Shown here: positions 35,299 to 44,147 of the stretch, piece by piece
How positions within the stretch are numbered: the stretch's first letter is position 1
Layout: every line of letters begins with the position of its first letter
Origin: Betaproteobacteria bacterium HGW-Betaproteobacteria-3
GTDB taxonomy: Bacteria > Pseudomonadota > Gammaproteobacteria > Burkholderiales > Burkholderiaceae_C
Assembly (NCBI GenBank): GCA_002842205.1
Contig: PHCI01000017.1
Location: 1 to 64,000, forward strand
Direction of reading: 5' to 3'
Length of the DNA: 64,000 nucleotides
Translations under genes and position numbers: made by a program
Notes under the pieces: generated by a model
Database searches by the model: none
What the model was told of the DNA's origin: nothing
What the model saw: only the letters and a program-made list of their open reading frames with translations

Positions 35299-35997
35299 TC
35301 AAACCGGTTTTTTTCGCATCCAGACGATGCAGCGCTCGGCGTCCAGGCCCGGCACGGTGAGTGGTTCCACGTGAAACACGTCGATCCCGGCCGGGAGCTG
35401 CGCCAACTCTTCGCCGGGGTGTTTGCCCTTCATGGCCATCCACACGCCCGCCGGTTGGGCGCCCTCCCCGGCCTGCGGGCGCAAAGCCGCGGCCGACCAT
35501 GCGGTGAAGTCGGCCAGCGACGCAAACGCGCGGCTGCTCACCACGTCGAAGTCGGCCGTGGTCAGCGTCTCGACCCGCGCGTGCAAACCGCGCAGGTTGG
35601 GCAGCTTGAGCGTCACCGCCACCTGCTGGACGAACGCGGCCTTCTTGCCCACCGTGTCCACACAGGTCACATCGACGCCGGGGCAACCGATGGCGATCAC
35701 CACGCCGGGCAAACCGGCGCCAGCACCCACGTCCAGCAGCCGGACGGCGCGGCCCGACGTCCCTGCCCCGTCTTGCGGCAAGCCCAGTTGCCGCCGCAAC
35801 GGGTGGATCACGGCCAGGCTGTCGAGCAGGTGGTGCGTCAGCATCTCTGCCGGGTCGCGCACGGCCGTCAGGTTGTAGACCTTGTTCCACTGTCCGATCA
35901 GCGCCAGATAGTCCAGGCACTGCCCGACTTGCTGCGGCGTGAGCGGCAAGCCGAGGGCGTCGAGCCCGGCGCGCAACGACGCCTCAAGCGGCCGCAT
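35299..35997 (-). CDS. rsmG: 16S rRNA (guanine527-N7) methyltransferase RsmG (GidB)
   Basis: A 232-residue methyltransferase that modifies G527 of 16S rRNA. The SAM site is [19 protein letters not shown], preceded by [20 protein letters not shown], the family signature. The start at 35997 ([12 protein letters not shown]) overlaps the mnmG stop by 14 bases; a second ATG at 36024 is possible. A near-parS sequence (35363-35378) lies inside the gene and is read as FHVEP. Loss of RsmG gives low-level streptomycin resistance in other bacteria. Confidence 0.95.
   Translation of the reverse strand: MRPLEASLRAGLDALGLPLTPQQVGQCLDYLALIGQWNKVYNLTAVRDPAEMLTHHLLDSLAVIHPLRRQLGLPQDGAGTSGRAVRLLDVGAGAGLPGVVIAIGCPGVDVTCVDTVGKKAAFVQQVAVTLKLPNLRGLHARVETLTTADFDVVSSRAFASLADFTAWSAAALRPQAGEGAQPAGVWMAMKGKHPGEELAQLPAGIDVFHVEPLTVPGLDAERCIVWMRKKPV
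35363..35378. promoter_or_regulatory. parS-like site 1 (in rsmG)
   Basis: GGTTCCACGTGAAACA: 14 of 16 bases match the parS consensus TGTTTCACGTGAAACA. The core CACGTGAAACA is intact. Confidence 0.75.
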
Positions 35998-37978
35998 CGG
36001 CCTGCGGCTCGTTGGCCGATGCAAACCCGCGCACGCGGCTTTTCTTCAAATGCACCATGAGCAACGAGATGGCCGCCGGCGTCACCCCCGAGATGCGCGA
36101 GGCCAAGCCCAGGGTTTCGGGCCGGTGCCGGGCCAGCGCCTGCCGCACCTCAAAGCTCAGCGCCGTGACCTGCATGTAATCCAGGTCGGGCGGCAGCCGC
36201 AGGCCCTCCAGATGGGCGGCCCGCTCCACCTCGCCCTTCTGGCGGTCGATGTAGCCCGAATACTTGGCGGCGATTTCCAGCTGCTCGACCACGGGCGCAT
36301 GCAGCTCGCCCAGCGTTTCACGTGAAACATCGGGGCTGGCGTGCCGGCCGCCGTCGAGCGACATCAGCGCGGTGTAGCTCACGTCCGGCCGTCGCAACAG
36401 ATCGGCCAGACTGTATTCATGCTCGATGGCTTTGCCCAACACGCGCTCGGCCTCGGCCACGGGCAGGTTTTGCGGGCTGACCCAGATGGAGCGCAGCCGC
36501 TCTGTTTCACGTGAAACCGCATCGCGCTTGCGGCAGAACGCGTCCCACCGGGCGTCGTCCACCAGGCCCAGTTGGCGCCCGGCTTCGGTCAGGCGCAGGT
36601 CGGCGTTGTCTTCGCGCAGCATCAGCCGGAACTCGGCCCGGCTGGTGAACATGCGGTAGGGCTCGGTCACGCCCTTGGTGATGAGGTCGTCCACCAGCAC
36701 GCCCAGGTAGGCCTGGTCGCGCCGCGGCAGCCAGGCGCCTCCGAAGTCCTCCGCCTCCCCCTTGATCTGCCGGCACTGCAGCGCGGCGTTGATGCCCGCA
36801 AACAGCCCTTGCGCCGCCGCCTCTTCATAGCCGGTGGTGCCGTTGATTTGCCCGGCAAAGAACAGGCCGCTGATCTGCCGCGTCTCGAAGCTGCTCTTGA
36901 GCGAGCGCGGGTCAAAGTAGTCGTATTCGATGGCGTAGCCAGGCCGCAGGATGTGCGCGCGCTCCAGCCCCGGCATGCTGCGCACCAGGTCGTACTGCAC
37001 ATCGAACGGCAGACTGGTGCTGATGCCGTTGGGGTAGAACTCGTTCGTCGTCAGGCCTTCGGGCTCCAGGAAGATCTGGTGGCTGTCCTTGTCGGCAAAG
37101 CGGTTGATCTTGTCTTCGACACTGGGGCAGTAACGCGGCCCCACGCCGTCGATCTTGCCGGTGAACATGGGGCTGCGGTCAAAGCCGGCGCGGATGATCT
37201 CGTGCGTGCGCGCGTTGGTGTGGGTGATCCAGCACGGCATTTGCCGCGGGTGCATGGCGCTGTTGCCCATGAAGCTGAACACCGGCACGGTGCCCGGCAG
37301 GCCGCCGGGCATGCCGTCGCCCGGCTGCTCGGTGCACTTCGCGAAATCGATGCTGCGGCCATCCAACCGTGGCGGCGTGCCGGTTTTGAGCCGGCCTTGC
37401 GGCAGCTTGAGTTCTTTCAGCCGCGCCGACAGGCTCGCCGCCGGCGGGTCGCCCGCACGCCCGGCCGCGTAGTGGTTCAGGCCCACATGGATCTTGCCGT
37501 CCAGAAACGTGCCCGCGGTCAACACCACGGTGCGGCCGCGGAACCGGATGCCCACCTGCGTCACGGCGCCCACCACGCGGTCGCCCTCCACCATGAGGTC
37601 GTCCACGGCCTGCTGGAACAGCGTCAGGTGGGGCTGGTTTTCCAGCCGCCGCCGGATGGCCGCCTTGTACAGAATGCGGTCGGCCTGGGCGCGCGTGGCC
37701 CGCACGGCCGGGCCCTTGGAGCTGTTGAGGATGCGGAACTGAATGCCGGCCTCGTCGGTGGCCAGGCCCATGGCGCCGCCCAGCGCGTCCACCTCTTTGA
37801 CCAGATGGCCCTTGCCGATGCCGCCAATCGACGGGTTGCAGCTCATCTGGCCCAGCGTCTCGATGTTGTGGGTGAGCAGCAGCGTCTTCGCGCCCATGCG
37901 TGCCGACGCCAGCGCCGCCTCGGTGCCGGCATGGCCACCGCCCACCACGATCACGTCAAATTCTTCGGGGTACAGCAT
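35984..37978 (-). CDS. mnmG: tRNA uridine 5-carboxymethylaminomethyl modification enzyme MnmG (GidA)
   Basis: A 664-residue FAD enzyme that, with MnmE, makes cmnm5U at the tRNA wobble position. The dinucleotide fold [20 protein letters not shown] opens the protein, followed by [20 protein letters not shown]. The [13 protein letters not shown] region and [18 protein letters not shown] are family signatures. The ATG is one base after the stop of a VapC toxin gene and lacks a strong SD, so it may depend on that gene's translation. Two parS sites lie within its 3' third and are read as VSRET. Confidence 0.97.
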   Translation of the reverse strand: MLYPEEFDVIVVGGGHAGTEAALASARMGAKTLLLTHNIETLGQMSCNPSIGGIGKGHLVKEVDALGGAMGLATDEAGIQFRILNSSKGPAVRATRAQADRILYKAAIRRRLENQPHLTLFQQAVDDLMVEGDRVVGAVTQVGIRFRGRTVVLTAGTFLDGKIHVGLNHYAAGRAGDPPAASLSARLKELKLPQGRLKTGTPPRLDGRSIDFAKCTEQPGDGMPGGLPGTVPVFSFMGNSAMHPRQMPCWITHTNARTHEIIRAGFDRSPMFTGKIDGVGPRYCPSVEDKINRFADKDSHQIFLEPEGLTTNEFYPNGISTSLPFDVQYDLVRSMPGLERAHILRPGYAIEYDYFDPRSLKSSFETRQISGLFFAGQINGTTGYEEAAAQGLFAGINAALQCRQIKGEAEDFGGAWLPRRDQAYLGVLVDDLITKGVTEPYRMFTSRAEFRLMLREDNADLRLTEAGRQLGLVDDARWDAFCRKRDAVSRETERLRSIWVSPQNLPVAEAERVLGKAIEHEYSLADLLRRPDVSYTALMSLDGGRHASPDVSRETLGELHAPVVEQLEIAAKYSGYIDRQKGEVERAAHLEGLRLPPDLDYMQVTALSFEVRQALARHRPETLGLASRISGVTPAAISLLMVHLKKSRVRGFASANEPQADAAA
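36314..36329. promoter_or_regulatory. parS site 2 (in mnmG)
   Basis: CGTTTCACGTGAAACA: 15 of 16 match TGTTTCACGTGAAACA, with the complete 14-base palindromic core. Encodes VSRET in the MnmG frame. Confidence 0.92.
36503..36518. promoter_or_regulatory. parS site 3 (in mnmG)
   Basis: TGTTTCACGTGAAACC: 15 of 16 match the consensus, with the complete palindromic core. Encodes VSRET again. Three sites within 1.2 kb should form the ParB loading zone. Confidence 0.92.
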
Positions 37979-37979
37979 T

Positions 37980-38399
37980 TCAGGTCTCGATCAATTCGGT
38001 TTTCAGCCCCACGGCGCGGGCGGCCAGCGCCTGCTGTGGGTCGGCCGTGACAAACAAATCCACCGCCGCCGCCTGCGCTGCGCCAATGTGCAGCGCCTCC
38101 ATGGCACACAGGCGATGGGTCTCCATGGCGGCAATGGCCAACGCCTGCGCGCGCGCATCGAGGCGGGCCACGGCAAAATCCTCAAAATCGGCATGCACCT
38201 GCGCCATCACCTGCGCGTACTGCTGCGGGCTGATGGCGGCGTCCTGCAAATCCTGGCACAGGCCCGCCGCGATTTCCACCTTGCAATGGTCGGCCAGCAC
38301 CACGTCGGTGGCGGCCGCCAGCAAGGACGCCACCCGCTCGCGCCCGGGCTCCTCGCGGTAGCGCTTGAGGATGGCCGAGGTGTCAAACAGCAACTTCAT
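37980..38399 (-). CDS. vapC: PIN-domain toxin (VapC-like)
   Basis: A 139-residue PIN protein. [20 protein letters not shown] has the first aspartate, [12 protein letters not shown] the glutamate, [19 protein letters not shown] the middle acidic region, and [13 protein letters not shown] the last. The start at 38399 lies 10 bases after the antitoxin stop. The stop lies one base before the mnmG ATG, so toxin and mnmG share a transcript and probably couple in translation. Confidence 0.86.
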   Translation of the reverse strand: MKLLFDTSAILKRYREEPGRERVASLLAAATDVVLADHCKVEIAAGLCQDLQDAAISPQQYAQVMAQVHADFEDFAVARLDARAQALAIAAMETHRLCAMEALHIGAAQAAAVDLFVTADPQQALAARAVGLKTELIET

Positions 38400-38409
38400 G
38401 CGGGCCACC

Positions 38410-38658
38410 TCAGTACCGTGCCTGCTCGCGCACGTCCAGCACGCGGCGCGCACCGGATGCGCCGTCTCCCCGCGTCACGCGCAAGGGCTCGATCGGTCGC
38501 TTCCAGTTGGGCACCCGCCCCGACACGTCCACCGCCACCGGCACCAGATCAGCCACCGGTTTGCCATGCCGCAGGATGCGCACGGTTTCACCTTGCTGCA
38601 CCAGATCGACCATTTCCGAGGTGTGCGCCCGGAACTCGCTCAAAGACAGGGTTTTCAT
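38410..38658 (-). CDS. Antitoxin, Phd/YefM-like
   Basis: An 82-residue protein. MKTLSLSEFRAHTSEMVDLV and ETVRILRHGKPVADLVPV form the Phd/YefM N-terminal DNA-binding fold. The C-terminal segment with WKRPIEPLRV should bind the toxin. The ATG at 38658 is preferred; another at 38685 would place the start within the operator. Confidence 0.85.
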   Translation of the reverse strand: MKTLSLSEFRAHTSEMVDLVQQGETVRILRHGKPVADLVPVAVDVSGRVPNWKRPIEPLRVTRGDGASGARRVLDVREQARY

Positions 38659-38659
38659 T

Positions 38660-38684
38660 TGTACAAATCGATTTATTTTGTACA
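38660..38684. promoter_or_regulatory. Palindromic operator of the vapC-mnmG transcript
   Basis: TGTACAAA-N9-TTTGTACA, a perfect 8-base inverted repeat immediately upstream of the antitoxin ATG. AT-rich sequence within it may include the promoter. If the antitoxin binds here it would control mnmG, rsmG and parA expression as well. Confidence 0.7.
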
Positions 38685-38877
38685 TTTTAGCCAAAATCAC
38701 GACCACCCCCGGGCTGCCAAGAAGCAACACCGGCGTGAAAAACCGTAATTTCTGCGGCCACGCGCCGTCAAGTTGTAACAACGCGAGGGGTTCCCGCCGC
38801 ACAATGAATGGTCGCCGAACGCTCGCGCCCTCCGGGGGACGTCATCCATCTCGGCACAACCGTTGGGAGTATTGGGC

Positions 38878-40251
38878 ATGAACGCAATCTGTAAGCATGG
38901 TGCGCGCAGCGTCGGGTGGGTACTGGTCGGGTTGCTGCTGGCGAGCTGCGGCGGTGGCGCCACCGACACCGCATCGGGCTCACCTGGCACCTCGGTCAAC
39001 ACCCCGCCGCCACCGCTGCCCCAACCCACCCCGGTGGCCCCGGCCGGTGTGGCCTGCGCCAGCTTCTACACCGCCGGGTTCCAGCTCGACACCACCCGCA
39101 CCGCCGACACCGTCGCGCCGCTGGCCAAACCGGCCAAGGGCGTTGCGTTTTCCGAACCCAATTACAAAACCTGCATGGTGCGTGCCACCGACCATGTGGC
39201 CGACGGCGTGAACGGCTTCACCCGCAACGACTATTCACGCCGCCAGGCCTTCAACGCTGACAGCACACGCTACCTGGCCTACTCGCTGAACGGCGCCTGG
39301 CACGTGTACGACGCCAACACCTACGCCCGCATCAAGGTCCTGCCCGGCCTGGCCGGCGACGCCGAGGCGCAGTGGCACCCCACAAATCCGGACCTGCTGT
39401 ACTACCTGCCGACCAACGGCGTGGGCATGAAGCTCAATGAGTTGACCGTGTCCAGCGGCAGCACCCGCGTGGTGGGCGACTTTGCCGCCCGGCTGCGCGC
39501 CCGCTGGCCCACGGCCAACGCCGCCTGGACCAAGTCGGAAGGCTCGCCGTCGGCCAACGGCCGCTACTGGTGCTTCATGGTGGACGACGCCAGCTTCGCC
39601 ACCCTGGGCGTGTTCACCTGGGACCGCGACACCGACACCATCCTCGGCACCATGAACACCAACGGTGACCGCCCCGACCACGTGAGCATGAGCCCCAGCG
39701 GCAACCACTGCGTGGTGTCGGGCGATGGCCCCCGTGGCACGGTGGCCTATTCGCGTGACTTCAGCCAGCAACGGCTGCTGCTGGCCAAGTCAGAGCACTC
39801 CGACCTGGCCATCGCCGCCAACGGCGACGACGTGTATGTGTCGGTGGACTACCAGTCCAATGCGGGCGACATTTTCATGCTGAACCTGCGCACCGGCGTG
39901 CGCACGGCGCTGTTTCCCAATTACGTGGCGGGCTCGGCCACGGCGCTGCACGTGTCGGGCAAGGCCTTCAACAAGCCGGGCTGGGTGCTGCTGTCGACCT
40001 ATGCCGAAACCTTGGGCAGCAGTGGCGTGCAGTGGCTGCATCGCAAGATCTTCGCCGTCAAGCTCGAAGCCAACCCCACCCTCTACAACCTCGCGTTCCA
40101 CCGTTCCATCTACAACGGCTACTGGACCGAACCCCACGCCTCGGTCAACCGCGACTTCACCAAAATCCTGTTCAGCTCCAACTGGCAGGTGAATGACGCG
40201 CAGAACGTGGACGCCTACATGGTGGAGATCCCCGCAACCGCCTTGCGCTGA
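38878..40251 (+). CDS. Lipoprotein with predicted beta-propeller, function unknown
   Basis: A 457-residue lipoprotein: lipobox LLLASC near residue 22, then a Gly/Thr/Pro-rich linker (PPPPLPQPTPVAP). The rest shows repeated strand-turn-strand blocks such as STRYLAYSLNGAWHVYDANT, EAQWHPTNPDLLYYLPTNG, PDHVSMSPSGNHCVVSGDG and EPHASVNRDFTKILFSSNW, as in TolB-like or quinoprotein-like propellers. No catalytic motif is recognised. The ATG at 38878 has GGGAG upstream. It is followed by a strong terminator and stands alone. Confidence 0.72.
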   Translation: MNAICKHGARSVGWVLVGLLLASCGGGATDTASGSPGTSVNTPPPPLPQPTPVAPAGVACASFYTAGFQLDTTRTADTVAPLAKPAKGVAFSEPNYKTCMVRATDHVADGVNGFTRNDYSRRQAFNADSTRYLAYSLNGAWHVYDANTYARIKVLPGLAGDAEAQWHPTNPDLLYYLPTNGVGMKLNELTVSSGSTRVVGDFAARLRARWPTANAAWTKSEGSPSANGRYWCFMVDDASFATLGVFTWDRDTDTILGTMNTNGDRPDHVSMSPSGNHCVVSGDGPRGTVAYSRDFSQQRLLLAKSEHSDLAIAANGDDVYVSVDYQSNAGDIFMLNLRTGVRTALFPNYVAGSATALHVSGKAFNKPGWVLLSTYAETLGSSGVQWLHRKIFAVKLEANPTLYNLAFHRSIYNGYWTEPHASVNRDFTKILFSSNWQVNDAQNVDAYMVEIPATALR

Positions 40252-40296
40252 CCCTGCAGGCCGCCATCGCCGCGGCGACCCCACCCCCGCCCTGAA

Positions 40297-40320
40297 AACC
40301 CCGCCCTGCGGGGTTTTTTT
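40297..40320 (+). terminator. Rho-independent terminator after the lipoprotein gene
   Basis: Stem AACCCCGC / GCGGGGTT with loop CCT, followed by seven T. The 331-base gap 40252-40582 holds this terminator and the FliA-like promoter (40389-40415); nothing else is recognised. Confidence 0.92.
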
Positions 40321-40388
40321 GTGGCGCCATGGCGCCAAAACCCAGCTCCAGCGCCGGGAGTTGTTGGCAAAACCTGCCTCTTTTTGAG

Positions 40389-40415
40389 TCAAGTTTTCTT
40401 ACCCCCCGCCGTAAC
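40389..40415 (+). promoter_or_regulatory. Sigma-28 (FliA)-type promoter for the chemoreceptor gene
   Basis: TCAAGTTT-N11-GCCGTAAC fits the flagellar sigma-28 pattern TAAAGTTT-N11-GCCGATAA at most positions with exact spacing. It lies 168 bases before the chemoreceptor ATG. Motility/chemotaxis genes are the usual targets of FliA, which supports the call. Confidence 0.65.
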
Positions 40416-40582
40416 ATGAACCACCCCCTACCTCATTTGTGGGGCCAGCTCCGCCAAAGGCGTTGCTGTTGTTGGGCATCCAAAAAGAAAGCATTCGCCA
40501 TGTACCGAAGCCACGAGACTTTGATTTGCCGCCCCTGTTTTCAGGCGGAGCACTTAACCACGGCCCGCCCGGAGCCCCGGCC

Positions 40583-42202
40583 ATGAGCATCAAACGCAAC
40601 ATCTGGGCGCTGCCCGCGCTCTCCACCGTGATCTTTGTCGTGGGTATTTCGGTCAGCGTGTATTTCTCGACCCGGGCGATCGCCTCGATCCAGACCACGC
40701 AAGCAGTGGACTACCCCGTACTCGACCAGATCAAGGCGCTTCAGGGCCAGATTCTGGGGGTGACCAACACCCTGCGCGACGCCGTGGGCGAGGGCGACAA
40801 GAGCCGCCTGGAGGCGCTGCCCGAACATGTCACCAATGTCCAGAAAACCCTTCAGACCCTGGGTGGCATTGCCGGTCAAAGCCCCACCGCGTCCCGCTTG
40901 CGCAACGAATTTGACAGCTATCACAAGGACGCCCTGGCCGCCACGCGCCTCATGCTGGGGCTGGACAAGACCGATGACCCCAAGCCCGCCATCGGCCGCA
41001 TGCAGGCGAGCCAGAAAGCGCTGGACGAAGACCTCGCCGCCGCGATCGCCGCCGCCCAGGCCCAGTTTGAAGCGGGCATCGAGCGCAGCGCCAGCAACGT
41101 CAACCGCGTGATCGCCACCACCGTGTTGGTGGCGGGCCTGGTCATTCTGTGCCTGGTTGTGATCTCATGGTTTGTGGTGCGCGCCATCTGGCGCCAGCTC
41201 GGCGGTGAGCCTGAATATGCGCAGCGGCTGGCCCGCGCCGTGGCCGATGGCGACCTGTCGATGCACATCGTCACCGATGCGCACGACCAAGACAGCCTGC
41301 TGGCCTCGCTGCGCGAAATGCAGAGCCGCCTGCACGGCATGGTGTCGAACATCCAGTCGGCCTCCCACACCATCCGGCAAGCCAGCATCGAAATCACCGA
41401 CGAGACCGGTGAGCTGGCCTCGCACACCGACACCCAGCTCAGCAACCTCGAAGAAACCGCCCGTGCCATGGATGCGCTGACCGAAACGGTGCAGCAAAAC
41501 GGGCAAAGTGCACAAAATGCCAACCGCCTGAGCGACTCGGCCTCCGACATCGCCATCCAGGGCGGCGAAGTGGTGGGCAAGGTGGTCACCACCATGCATG
41601 AAATCCATGACTCGGCCAGCAAGATCGTGGACATCATCAGCGTGATCGACGGCATTGCCTTCCAGACCAACATCCTGGCGCTGAACGCCGCCGTCGAGGC
41701 CGCCCGTGCAGGCGAGCAGGGTCGCGGCTTTGCCGTGGTGGCGGCCGAAGTGCGCGCCCTGGCCCAGCGCAGCGCGCAGGCCGCCAAGGAAATCAAGACC
41801 TTGATCCAGAATTCCACCGCCAAGATTGCACTCGGCGCCGAAATGGCCGACCAGGCCGGGCACACCATGCGCGAGATCGTCGAGTCGGTGCGCAGCGTGA
41901 CCGACATCATTGGCGAGATCACCCGCGCCAGCGCCGAGCAAAGCGCCGGCATCCTGGAGATCAACCAGGCGGTTCGCCAGGTTGACGAAATGACGCAACG
42001 CAACGGTGCCCTGGTCGGCCAGGCCAGCGAGGCCGCGACGGCCTTGCGCGAGCAGACCGAACAGCTCAACGACGCCGTTTCGGTCTTCAAGCTGTCAGCC
42101 CAAGCGCCGCTGCCGCAGCCTGTGTCTTACGAACCCGCAAGCGCGCCCGTCGCCCACGGGGCGCCCGACCCGGCTTACGCCAACGCCCTGGTGGCCGCCT
42201 AG
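40583..42202 (+). CDS. Methyl-accepting chemotaxis protein
   Basis: A 539-residue chemoreceptor. TM1 is at about 8-30, a helical periplasmic sensor of about 140 residues follows, TM2 is at about 175-196 and HAMP to about 250. The cytoplasmic helical hairpin includes the invariant tip IDGIAFQTNILALNAAVEAA and RGFAVVAAEVRALAQRSAQA that binds CheA/CheW. No CheR-binding pentapeptide is seen at the C-terminus (ALVAA). GGAG precedes the ATG at 40583. A FliA-type promoter lies upstream, and a porin and small binding-protein gene follow. Ligand unknown. Confidence 0.95.
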   Translation: MSIKRNIWALPALSTVIFVVGISVSVYFSTRAIASIQTTQAVDYPVLDQIKALQGQILGVTNTLRDAVGEGDKSRLEALPEHVTNVQKTLQTLGGIAGQSPTASRLRNEFDSYHKDALAATRLMLGLDKTDDPKPAIGRMQASQKALDEDLAAAIAAAQAQFEAGIERSASNVNRVIATTVLVAGLVILCLVVISWFVVRAIWRQLGGEPEYAQRLARAVADGDLSMHIVTDAHDQDSLLASLREMQSRLHGMVSNIQSASHTIRQASIEITDETGELASHTDTQLSNLEETARAMDALTETVQQNGQSAQNANRLSDSASDIAIQGGEVVGKVVTTMHEIHDSASKIVDIISVIDGIAFQTNILALNAAVEAARAGEQGRGFAVVAAEVRALAQRSAQAAKEIKTLIQNSTAKIALGAEMADQAGHTMREIVESVRSVTDIIGEITRASAEQSAGILEINQAVRQVDEMTQRNGALVGQASEAATALREQTEQLNDAVSVFKLSAQAPLPQPVSYEPASAPVAHGAPDPAYANALVAA

Positions 42203-42280
42203 GAATACCCCCGCCAACCCTCGCCCGCGCCGTACCCCGGCCAGTGCACCCCGTTTCACAAAGCAAGCAAAGGAACCCCC

Positions 42281-43525
42281 GTGAAAAAGCATCTCAGAAC
42301 CAGTGTCGCCGCGGCCATCGCCGCGGGTGGCATGTCGGCGGCGATGGCCATCGACTTGACCGAGAACATCAGCTTCATCGGCTTTGGCACGGCGGGCTTT
42401 GCCCGCTCCAACCGCAGCGAAGCCGAGTTCCGGCCCTCCGTATTCCCCAAACGCGGCGCCGACAATTCGGGGCTTGACTTTGGCGTGGACAGCAAGCTGG
42501 GCCTGCAGCTCAACGGCAAGGTCAACTCGCAGTTTTCCGCCTCCGTTCAAGTGCTCGCCCAGCGCGCCGGCGAAACGTCCAACGCTGACGCCATCAGCAT
42601 GGCCTTTGTCAAATGGCAGCCCAATTCCGACCTGGCGGTCCGCGTGGGGCGCCTGCGTTGGGCCGCCTTTTTGGCCACCGAGTCCTTTGCCGTGGGCTAC
42701 GCCAACCCGTGGGTGCGCCCGCCGGTGGACGTGTATGGCCAGGTTCCGATGTACACCATCGACGGCATCGATGCCACCTACCAGTTGAACTGGGGTGACA
42801 ACGCGCTGTCGATCCAGCCGATGTATGGCACCACCCGCTTTGACCTGCCAGAACCCTTCCCGGGGGCGGGCAAAGTCAATGGCAAGTCGAGCAACCTGGT
42901 CGGCATCAACATGGTGCTCGAGCGCGGGCCCTGGACCGTGCGCGCCGGCTACAACCGCACCAAGCTCACCGTGTCCAACGGCATGATCGACTCGGTGTTC
43001 AGCGGACTGCGCATGGCCTCGGCCACGATGCCCGAAGCAGGCACGCTGGCCGACTCGCTCGAAGCGCGCGGCAGCCGCGGCCAGTTCATGGGCGCGGGCG
43101 TGATCTACAGCGAAGGCAACGTGCTGCTGCAGGGTGAATACACATTGCGCCGCACCAAGAGTTTCATGGCCGACACCACAGGCTGGTACGGCACCGCGGG
43201 TTACCGGTTTGGCAAGGTCATGCCCTACTTCACACTGGCGCGCCTGCGCGTGGACAGCCCGGTCACCAACAACACCTTGCCCAACAGCGGTGGCACGGCC
43301 ATGCTCGCGCAAGGCGTGAACATGCTGTTGGCCACCGGCAACAACGGCCAGCAGACGGCATCGGTGGGCACGCGCTACGACTTTGCCAAGAACATGGCCC
43401 TGAAAGTCCAGTTTGACCACATCCGCCTGCGTGGCGCTGGCAGCACCGGCTTCCTGGTCAACGCCCAGCCCGGCTTTGGCGGACCGGTGAACGTGGTCAG
43501 CGCCGTCGTTGATTTCGTGTTTTGA
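42281..43525 (+). CDS. Outer-membrane porin-like beta-barrel
   Basis: A 414-residue protein (GTG start, AAAGGA upstream) with signal peptide MKKHLRTSVAAAIAAGGMSA and cleavage near AMA-ID. Alternating amphipathic strands run throughout (LGLQLNGKVNSQFSASVQVL; ASVGTRYDFAKNMALKVQFD) and the chain ends in VDFVF, the C-terminal aromatic recognised for barrel assembly. It is 78 bases after the chemoreceptor and 11 bases before the small PstS-like gene. Substrate unknown. Confidence 0.85.
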   Translation: MKKHLRTSVAAAIAAGGMSAAMAIDLTENISFIGFGTAGFARSNRSEAEFRPSVFPKRGADNSGLDFGVDSKLGLQLNGKVNSQFSASVQVLAQRAGETSNADAISMAFVKWQPNSDLAVRVGRLRWAAFLATESFAVGYANPWVRPPVDVYGQVPMYTIDGIDATYQLNWGDNALSIQPMYGTTRFDLPEPFPGAGKVNGKSSNLVGINMVLERGPWTVRAGYNRTKLTVSNGMIDSVFSGLRMASATMPEAGTLADSLEARGSRGQFMGAGVIYSEGNVLLQGEYTLRRTKSFMADTTGWYGTAGYRFGKVMPYFTLARLRVDSPVTNNTLPNSGGTAMLAQGVNMLLATGNNGQQTASVGTRYDFAKNMALKVQFDHIRLRGAGSTGFLVNAQPGFGGPVNVVSAVVDFVF

Positions 43526-43536
43526 AGAGGCCCGCC

Positions 43537-43986
43537 ATGAAGCACCCCCATTCCAAAAATCATTCTGGCGCCGTCGCATCGGCACTGCTCATGCTGGCGC
43601 TCGGCTTGCCCGGGCTGGTACAGGCCGAAGTGGCCGTCGTGGTCAGCGCCAAGAGCGCCGTCACCACGCTCACGCCGGAGCAGGTGTCTGCCATTTTCAT
43701 GGGCAAGAACAACAGCTTTCCGGGCGGTGGCTCGGCCGTGCCCATCGACCAGAGCGAAGGCACCGCGCCGCGCACCGAGTTCTACACCAAGGTCGTGGGC
43801 AAGGACGAAGCCCAGATGAAGGCCTACTGGTCGCGCATCGTGTTCACGGGCAAGGGCTCGCCGCCCAAGGACTTCAGCAACAGCGCAGAAATCAAGCGCC
43901 AGCTGGCCAGCAACCCCAACGCCATCGGCTACATTGAAAAGGCGGCCGTGGACGCCACCGTCAAGGTGGTGTTCAGCGCACCCTGA
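43537..43986 (+). CDS. Small PstS-like periplasmic protein
   Basis: A 149-residue secreted protein with signal peptide ending VQA. The mature domain (VAVVVSAKSAVTTLTPEQVS, AIFMGKNNSFPGG, VPIDQSEGTAPRTEFYTKVV, NPNAIGYIEKAAVDATVKVV) resembles one lobe of PstS-like phosphate-binding proteins, as in the short PBP-like family of proteobacteria. A full two-lobe binding protein would be twice as long. The ATG at 43537 has GAGG upstream. It is co-oriented with, and 11 bases from, the porin gene. A phosphate or anion-related role is only an inference. Confidence 0.78.
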   Translation: MKHPHSKNHSGAVASALLMLALGLPGLVQAEVAVVVSAKSAVTTLTPEQVSAIFMGKNNSFPGGGSAVPIDQSEGTAPRTEFYTKVVGKDEAQMKAYWSRIVFTGKGSPPKDFSNSAEIKRQLASNPNAIGYIEKAAVDATVKVVFSAP

Positions 43987-44006
43987 TCGTCGCACCCGCG
44001 CATGCC

Positions 44007-44038
44007 GCGCCAACCGGGCCACGCCGCCCGGTTGGCGC
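44007..44038. terminator. Perfect 13-bp hairpin after the PstS-like gene
   Basis: GCGCCAACCGGGC / GCCCGGTTGGCGC with a 6-base loop. No T run follows, so it may be a processing or rho-linked end or a bidirectional structure. It lies 21 bases after the stop codon. Confidence 0.6.
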
Positions 44039-44147
44039 GTGGTTATGCATTAAACGCATGACGCCACTGCGTTCCGGCCTTGGACGTGATCGCCCCCGCG
44101 GACTAAGCTTCGCGACCTGATCACCCCTCCTTGAAGGACCCACGCCC

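Noticed and set aside
43522-43536. Earlier TTG start for the PstS-like gene
   Set aside because: The ATG at 43537 has GAGG at suitable spacing and gives a normal signal peptide.
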